Assembly (NCBI GenBank): GCA_022316685.1
Contig: JAKJHU010000379.1
Location: forward strand, 62,001 to 126,000
From: Progne subis subis
Taxonomy: Eukaryota; Chordata; Aves; Passeriformes; Hirundinidae
Reading direction: 5' to 3'
DNA length: 64,000 nt
Shown here: positions 58,001 through 64,000 of the stretch, in pieces
Layout of the letters: each line of letters starts with the position of its first letter
Numbering within the stretch: position 1 is the first letter of the stretch
Translations under genes and position numbers: made by a program
Notes under the pieces: model-generated
What the model was told of the DNA's origin: nothing
What the model saw: the letters and a program-made list of their open reading frames with translations, nothing else
Databases searched by the model: none

Positions 58001-58770
58001 GGTGGCTGTGACTCATCCCCGGCTGCGGCTCTGGGGAGAAGGGACCTGTCCTAAGCCCAGGTTTGAAGAGAGCAGTTAAATGATTGCAGAGGCTGCTCTG
58101 GCCTGCAGCGCTACCCCCGATTGATTCTTCCAGCAGAGCTGGAGCTTCTGCAGGAAAAAAAGCATCTTTCAATCTTAATTACAAAAAGAAAAAAAAAAGA
58201 AATAAATAGAAAAGAAAAAAGGTGCTAGGGAGCCTTGCTGCAGCCAGAGTTATCCTCCCTGTTAGAAACGTGCATGTTATTGCTGCTCTGGATCGTTCTG
58301 GCTTCTCCTCCTGCCTGTGGGAGCTTGTTACCCTGCTGTCCGTGAGGCTGCCGAGCCTCCCGGATCCAATTTCTCCTCCCTGCGCCGGTGCTGACAGCCT
58401 GTGGTTACATCCATCTCCTCTCCCCTTTGATAGCCGGGAAGGACGGAGCTCCTGGAGTGCTCAGGCAGCGCTTCCGACCTCTCCTTGAGCTTCCCAGCCC
58501 TTTCCCGGAGCAGGGAGCGCGGACGCTGCTCCCCTGCTCAAGGAACAGGGATGCTGCCGGGAGTCAGCGCCTCCTCTGAGAAGGATGAGGGATGCTGAGG
58601 ACAGCTGAAGCTCCTGGCTGTTGTCCTGCAGCCTCTGGATAATGCTGATGGTCCCCAAAGCTCCTGACAACCCAGCAAAGACTTTTACATTTCAAACAAA
58701 GCCTTGATCTTTTTTTGGAACTTGCCTTGGTTTCAGACAAGAGTTTTTAATTCAAGCCCAGCGCCCTATT
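55096..58770. other. Intergenic DNA without recognisable gene
   Basis: Mixed sequence upstream of the final gene. AT patches occur at about 55,665-55,745, 55,910-55,980 (gtctgtaaatatattattta), 56,735-56,805 and 58,165-58,220 (an A-rich run). No exon, RNA or mobile element could be supported. Confidence 0.45.
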
Positions 58771-60640
58771 TTGGGCTTGACTTTGATGCGCCCTCTTCAA
58801 GCAGGAGGCAAAATAACAGCGTTCACGTCCGCAAATAGCCCCGGGGCGGGTTGGCGCTGCCCGCGGCTCCGCGGGGCCGGCCCCTCCTTGGCCGCGGCTC
58901 CGGCCGCAGCTCGGGGACGCGCAGCGCCGCCGGGGGCTGGAGACCCCCGTGCAGGGGGCAGCGACTGGGAGAGGAGCTCAAAGCCCCTTTTTAGAGAGGG
59001 CTTGGGGAGGCAGGAGGCGTGTGATGTGGCTCGCGGTGGGCTGTAGGGATGCGCTGCCGCGATTCCTGGCGTAATTAGAAGTCCCAAATTGTAGGCCAAG
59101 CTGGGACTGTCAGTAATGTTGGTGGAGGAGGGGACCAAAGCTCACGGGAGGTGGAGAAATGCCCTGTGTGGGGCAGGGGTGACCCAGCAGCACGGGGAGG
59201 ACACAGCCTCCTACCCGGCCATCACCTGGAACGTCCTCAGGGACACGGGGGGAGTGACAACGTGGGGCCACCCAGCCCGCTGCCCTCTCTGATCCCAGCG
59301 CTGGGATGTGCCAGCCTTGTACAGAGCACCTCCGGGCTCTTCCACACGCTCCTGGAGACAGGTGTGGTGGTACCTGCTGGAACTTGCCCCTGCCAGGAGG
59401 GATTTGGGCAGAGGAGAGCTGGCACAGAGTGGGTGAGACTGCTGGGGGCGGATGCGCTCTGGTGGGAACACTGATGTGAGATCCAGACTCCATCAGTCTG
59501 GGTGACCGTGGGGAAGCAGGTACCTGCACAAGTGGGTAATAAAGTACTCACAGCTCGGCAAGATTAATGGTAATAACCATAAATCAGTGCTGGCACCAGG
59601 GTCAGACCTGGATTTATGGCCCTGGAGACAGGAATTCCTGCTCTTCATGGAACAAAGCCCTGATCCTGCAGGGGCCTGGGAGCGTGCTGAGTGTTATTGT
59701 GGCTGCAGCGTGCGTGTAGGTGCCTGGGGAACGGGTCTGAACCCCCGACGGGGGCTGAGCTCACCCCTGGCAGGGCAGCCTCTCCCTCTGCTTGTTGCAG
59801 CCAGCAGCGGGGAACACCTCTCTGAGGGGTGAGCCAGGATTGCTGCCTCCCACAGCACATTGATCCCGTCATCTCGGTTGAGAATGCCAGCCACGGAGCT
59901 GATTAATGCCGGGGTGGGCAAGAGCTGGGTTATTGTTCAGTCTCTCTTCAAGAGGTCGATGGGAAATTTGGCAGTAGCTCTCCAAATACGCAACGTGCAC
60001 GCAGGCGTTGCTCCCCCAAGGACTGTGCAGGATTTACACGTGAGGGTTACATTGCAGTGGAAACGCACACCGGGGCCCGGGCATTGTCACACGCAGTTGT
60101 GTCAATGCCTAGGGGAGAGTGTTCCCTCCATCCCTGCCCTGGTGTGACCCAGCGGTGCCGGGGCTGGCTCCAGGCTAATCTGCTCATGCTTTCGTTTCAC
60201 CCTGATCCTTGCAGGTCCCTTGGCTCAGGGGTGCCGTGTGTGCTCAGGAGGCTGATCCAGAATTCCGGATGGATTTTCCTCCTGTGCAGATGGTGCAGGT
60301 CCTTGGGTGTTAATGCTTGGTAGCAGCCGTGACTGAGCTGCTTTCCCCCACCTAATGCAAGGCACTGTGCTAGCAGAAAGCACAGACATCTTTGAAGGAT
60401 GTGTGATCCTGTTGGGAGCTCTGGGCTTGAGGAATTGTGGGATCAGACCTGATGAGGTGGTGTATTGTCAGGGAGGTGCTGCTGGGTCATCTCTGGGGTT
60501 AAAGGTTTTTTATTGGCTTTTTTGGGGGTTTGTTTTTGAGAACCATGAAACGTTTGCTTTAGTAATCCTGTGTCATTGAGTTCTGCCTTAGAGCTGCCTG
60601 GGGGATGTGCTGTGTCCCCTTCGCAGAGGTCGAGTGCTGA
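58771..60640. other. Upstream flank of SDK2-like gene
   Basis: No supported exon. Enhancer-like patches: gcgtaattagaagtcccaaa at about 59,069, ggtaataaagtactcacagc near 59,535, and the block 59,890-60,010 (gagctgattaatgccggggt, gttattgttcagtctctctt). A CpG-rich stretch at 58,840-58,980 could be a minor CpG island. Confidence 0.4.
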
Positions 60641-60689
60641 TGCTCTGAGTGCTGCCGGACGGACTGGGGCAGCGAGGGGTGGGTTAGGG

Positions 60690-61524
60690 TGGGAGCTGCA
60701 GACAGGAGCCGCTCTTTCCACAGCGGGGGCACCGGGAGCCGGGGGGGACCCGCCCGCTCCGCACGAACCGGGGGCGGCCGGTGGGGACGCGCTCGCTCCC
60801 TCCGCGGCCGCTGGGTAGCGCTCGGGGCCGCGCCGTCTCCCCGCCTCCCCGGCTCGGGCTGCCCCCGGCTCCGCCGAGCCCCGCCGCCGCCGCTCACTCC
60901 GCCGCCGCACAGCGCAGGAGGAGCAGCAGCGGCGGCCGGAGCGCCGAGAGGGGTCGGCGCGGCACCGCCAGCCCGCCCGCCGCGCACCGCCGGCGGCTCC
61001 GATGCGGGACCTCGCGCCGCCGCCCGCCGCTGCCGCACTTTCCCCCGTTCCGCACTGGGGACGAATCCTCTCTCTGTCGCCCGGAGCCGCCTAGGAGGGG
61101 ATGTCCCTAGGCAAGAGCTGAGCTCTGGGGAGGGGCCGCCCCCCGCCCCCAAACTTTTCGCTCGGCCCCGGAGCGGAGGGGACCCGGCCCCCATGGAGCC
61201 CGGGCGGGCAGGAGGGGCCGGGGGCGCGGCGCCCTGCGCTTCCCGTCCCCTTCCCTGACGCGGGGCGCAGCGCTCGGGGAGGGGCTCGGCTGCCGGCTCC
61301 GCTCCGGATTTGGTGGTCCCGGCTCCGCACGTCCCCGGGGAAGCTGCCGATGGTGGGGAGCTGCCTGCGGACCGCCCCCAGCCCCACGAGGAGCCCTTCA
61401 CCCCGGCGCCTTCGCCTCTCCCTGAGCAGCGCTTCTGCGGGGATCCCTGCACCGGAGACGCCCGGATTATAAAGTCGGGGAAGTTCTCCCCCCGCAACCC
61501 CCCCCAGCTTGTCTCGGCAGAGCC
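60690..61524 (+). promoter_or_regulatory. CpG-island promoter of the SDK2-like gene
   Basis: Very CpG-dense sequence leading to the start codon. A TATA-like TATAAA sits at 61,468-61,473, which would place a transcription start near 61,500 and give a 5' UTR of only about 25 bases. CpG-island initiation further upstream is equally possible. The start context gcagagccatgg is close to Kozak consensus. Confidence 0.55.
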
Positions 61525-61603
61525 ATGGCCCGGCTCCGGAGCTGGGGGCTGCTCTGCTTCGCCGTGCTCGCCCTGCCCGGCCCCCCGGGAGCCTGCGCCC
61601 AAG
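61525..61603 (+). CDS. SDK2: Signal-peptide first exon, probably sidekick cell adhesion molecule 2
   Basis: The exon encodes 26 residues plus one base, ending at a strong donor CAAG|GTAAGG (phase 1). The peptide is a textbook signal sequence: MARLRSWGLL, a hydrophobic core CFAVLALPG, and a cleavage-like PPGACAQ end. Phase-1 introns after signal peptides are typical of immunoglobulin-superfamily genes such as sidekicks. Identity rests mainly on synteny: in human, SDK2 is the next gene beyond RPL38 and is divergent to it, exactly as here. SDK2 is a homophilic adhesion protein with Ig and FNIII repeats that guides lamina-specific synapses in the retina. The remaining exons lie right of the window; SDK2 is known for a very long first intron. 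Confidence 0.55.
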
Positions 61604-62629
61604 GTAAGGGGATGCGGGGGGCAGCGGGAGATGGACCAAGGAGAAATGGGGGGGTGGTCTCCGCTCTGCACCCCTCCACCGAGCCTATTGCTACCCCGGG
61701 CTGGGAGATCGGTGTGCCAGCCGGGGGGTGGGAGCCAGGCGGCTTCGGAGCTCCTGCCGGGGGAAGAGCAGCATCCGTGATATTCGCAAAGCCTCTCCGG
61801 AACCAGGACTCGGGGCCCGCCGCTGCTGGGAGCAGCGCGGTGTCCGTGGTGGTTCAGGGGGACGAGCAGCGTGGCTCTGCTCTGCTCCCCCTAACCCATA
61901 ACTGCCCTCAGGCTGGGGAAGGGGGAACGTGTTGCTCTGAGGTACAGTCTGTGCTGGGGCACCTTCGGGAGGGTGAGCAACCCCGAGGCGTAAGCGTCGC
62001 CCATTCCCCCCCACCCCTCCACGGGCATCCCCCGTTGTAGCACAAAACCCGGGGTGCAAGTTTGGGGGATTCCCAGGGAGCAGCCTGTGCCCTGGTGTTG
62101 GTCCCGTGGACTTCCAGCCGCTGGTATGAGCTGGCAGGGGGCTGGGGCGGGGGTCTGCACCCCCGAGCCCCTGTGGGTGCCTGGGGCTCCCGCTGCACCC
62201 CAAGAACCCTCGGGGGCTGCAGGGCTGCCGGGCAGGGTGAACCCCTCTCTGCTCAGCCTCTGGGCTTGGGCACAGCACAGGCTGCTTTTAGCCGCTCCAC
62301 TACCCCCAAAGGATATGAAAATACTTTGTGGCCCTTTGGGGTGCAGCTGGGGTTCAGAGGGGGGCAGGGGGATCCTGTGGACCCCTTCCTGGCCATGAGG
62401 GTCCCTGCGGGCCCAGAGAGGAGGCTCCCGGCTGGCAGGGCTGCAGCGTGGCTGCCTCTGTCCCTGCGCTTGGACTGAGCAGATCCAGACTGGAAATGGG
62501 GGGAGCACGGCTGAGCGCAGCGCCGGGGGTCCTCACCCACGACATTTCTTGCCCTTGTTTGTGGCAGCAAGTGGAGCCAGAAGTCCCTGTGCGCTCCCGT
62601 GCTCCCGCTCCCCCCGAGCCTCCCCCAGC

Positions 62630-62725
62630 ACTGCTATAATTTCTCAGTAATTAAGTTCAGAACATAACATCTAAAGCGGCAGTATATTATCCGGGCAGGC
62701 CCTGTGTGGGGAGCTCTGAAGGTCT
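62630..62725. promoter_or_regulatory. Intronic AT-rich element
   Basis: gctataatttctcagtaatt, aagttcagaacataacatct and gcagtatattatccgggcag: an AT-rich unique block inside the GC-rich intron. Possible intronic enhancer. Confidence 0.3.
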
Positions 62726-63339
62726 CTTTGATTGATTCACTCCCTTGCCGAGTTTCTCTTCTCCTGGCTGGCGTCTCCGGCTGGCGGGTCCCCCGTGATC
62801 CGTTTGTTCCCTGCCTGCGGGACGGGCTCCTGGGGAGACCCAAGCTCCTTCCGTTAATCCGTGGGTCTGGCAGTGGGGCGGGAGATGTGGGGCTGCCTGT
62901 GCCCCAGCGCTCTGGAGGGGTGGGGAAGGGGCTTTTCTCCGCTCTCCTGGCGCAGGAGCCGAGCTTTGCAGCCCTGGCTCTCTGCGGCGCTTGTCACGTC
63001 TTGGCGGGCGCTGTGACATTGCTCGGTGCCCGGCCCTGGCGTGGCAGCGGCCACGAGCGAGCCTGGACGTGCCGGAGGGATCCTTCCCAAAGCCTGGCCC
63101 GTGCCTGCCGCCCCTGCCGCGGGTGGCACTGGGGACGTGCCAGCAGGGTCACCTCCCGGCTGCGGTGCCCGTGGGGTGGACGGGGAGCGAGGTGATGGAG
63201 CCGGGAGCGTTCCCACAGGGCACAGGGCTCCAGGCTCTGGTTTGTCCCACTGCGGTGGGGCGGGCAGAGCTGGCAGCGAGGGGCAGCAGTGCTTTGTGCC
63301 AGGGCTATTGATTCTGGCGGCCAAGGAAAATGGGATCAA

Positions 63340-63380
63340 TCGGGAAGGGAAGGGAAGGGAAGGGAAGGGAAGGGAAGGAG
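63340..63380. repeat. (GGGAA)n short microsatellite
   Basis: Seven tandem GGGAA units in the intron. Confidence 0.95.
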
Positions 63381-63499
63381 GAGGCGACGGTGCGAGATCT
63401 CCCCGGCCGGGGCGCAGGGGCTGCCCGGGCACGGGGTGAGGCACTTTCGCACCTGTGCCTGGTAAATAAAAAAAAAGGCCCCTTGCCGCCCGTGAGAGA

Positions 63500-63605
63500 G
63501 GCGATGGAAGTTTAATTACAACCCGTCTGTGCTGTGTAATTATTAATTACCCGTGGCAAAAAATAACTTATTGATTAGGGGCCTCGCGCTAATTACCCGG
63601 AGCCC
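63500..63605. promoter_or_regulatory. Homeodomain-site cluster in SDK2-like intron 1
   Basis: agtttaattacaacccgtct, gtgtaattattaattacccg, aataacttattgattagggg and gcgctaattacccggagcc. Five TAATT/ATTAG cores fall within about 100 bases, bounded by GC-rich DNA. No open frame. A candidate intronic enhancer. Confidence 0.45.
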
Positions 63606-64000
63606 AATGCGGAGCCGGGGGGAGGCTCAGCCGGCGGCGCTGCCCGGGTGGGAGCTGTCGCAGTGCGACCCGTGCCGGGCCCGGGGGCTGTGCCAGGGCT
63701 GGGGGGCACGGGCAGCTCACCCTGCCAGCAAAGGCCCCTTCGGCTGATGAACAAGGCAATAAAGGGCTCCCCACGAGCTGGGGGGAGTCTAGGGGTCCCC
63801 AGCCCCCTCCCTCTCGCTCTTGGTAGATTTTTCTGCCACCCAGAGATGTTGTTTCCCCGCACCCAGTGCTGGGGGACCCCTCGTGCACCTCTAATGGGAT
63901 TGAGGAGGCTGTGGCCAGTCCCAGGAGGGATTTGGGCAGCTTAAGGTTCCAGACGGGATTTGGGGCAGGGGCCTGCCGTGGGCAGCTTCCACCAAAGAGG

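Larger units (their letters stand above)
61604..64000 (+). other. First intron of the SDK2-like gene (continues past the window)
   Basis: GC-rich at first, then with AT islands. No second exon starting with the expected phase-1 Ig-domain sequence was found, so the intron runs off the right edge. Confidence 0.5.

Overview
This window is nuclear DNA from a vertebrate, almost certainly a bird. The evidence is spliced genes with GT-AG introns, high GC with CpG-island promoters, short introns, several 3'-end fragments of CR1 LINEs (the dominant avian retroelement), and many minisatellites of the kind seen on GC-rich avian microchromosomes. The gene set matches human 17q25.1, which I recall corresponds to chicken chromosome 18. 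I cannot name the species.

Layout. Bases 1-19,000 are gene-dense. BTBD17 (plus strand) enters from the left with its signal-peptide exon missing. It converges on DNAI2 (minus, 12 coding exons, 581 aa). TTYH2 (minus, 14 coding exons, 533 aa) and RPL38 (minus, 4 coding exons, 70 aa) follow. All three minus-strand genes were reconstructed exon by exon with consensus splice sites and consistent phases. From about 19 kb to 60.6 kb I see no protein-coding gene. That desert is a patchwork of GC-rich DNA, tandem arrays (periods 5, 11, 18, 20, 36, 42 bp), CR1 fragments, and 100-300 bp AT-richer islands with homeodomain-like cores (TAATTA, TTAAT) that resemble conserved non-coding enhancers. At 61,525 a plus-strand first exon with a signal peptide and a good splice donor begins a gene. 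By synteny it is probably SDK2 (sidekick-2), with the rest of the window in its first intron.

How the genes relate. The region is conserved synteny rather than an operon. DNAI2 is an outer dynein arm intermediate chain of motile cilia, and its promoter carries a perfect RFX X-box. TTYH2 is a five-helix membrane protein of the tweety family, RPL38 is a housekeeping ribosomal protein, BTBD17 is a probable secreted BTB-BACK protein, and SDK2 is a synaptic adhesion protein.

Most notable points. KIF19, which lies between DNAI2 and BTBD17 in human, is absent from the roughly 1.5 kb between them here. A 29-bp minisatellite fills most of the TTYH2 upstream region. A nearly pure 20-bp array of about 62 copies carries a RUNX-like core and an E-box in most units. 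DNAI2 has an 11-glutamate tract. A CR1 palindrome and several enhancer-like islands lie between RPL38 and SDK2. I found no evidence of a wholly new biological system; most long open frames in the window are artefacts of tandem repeats.
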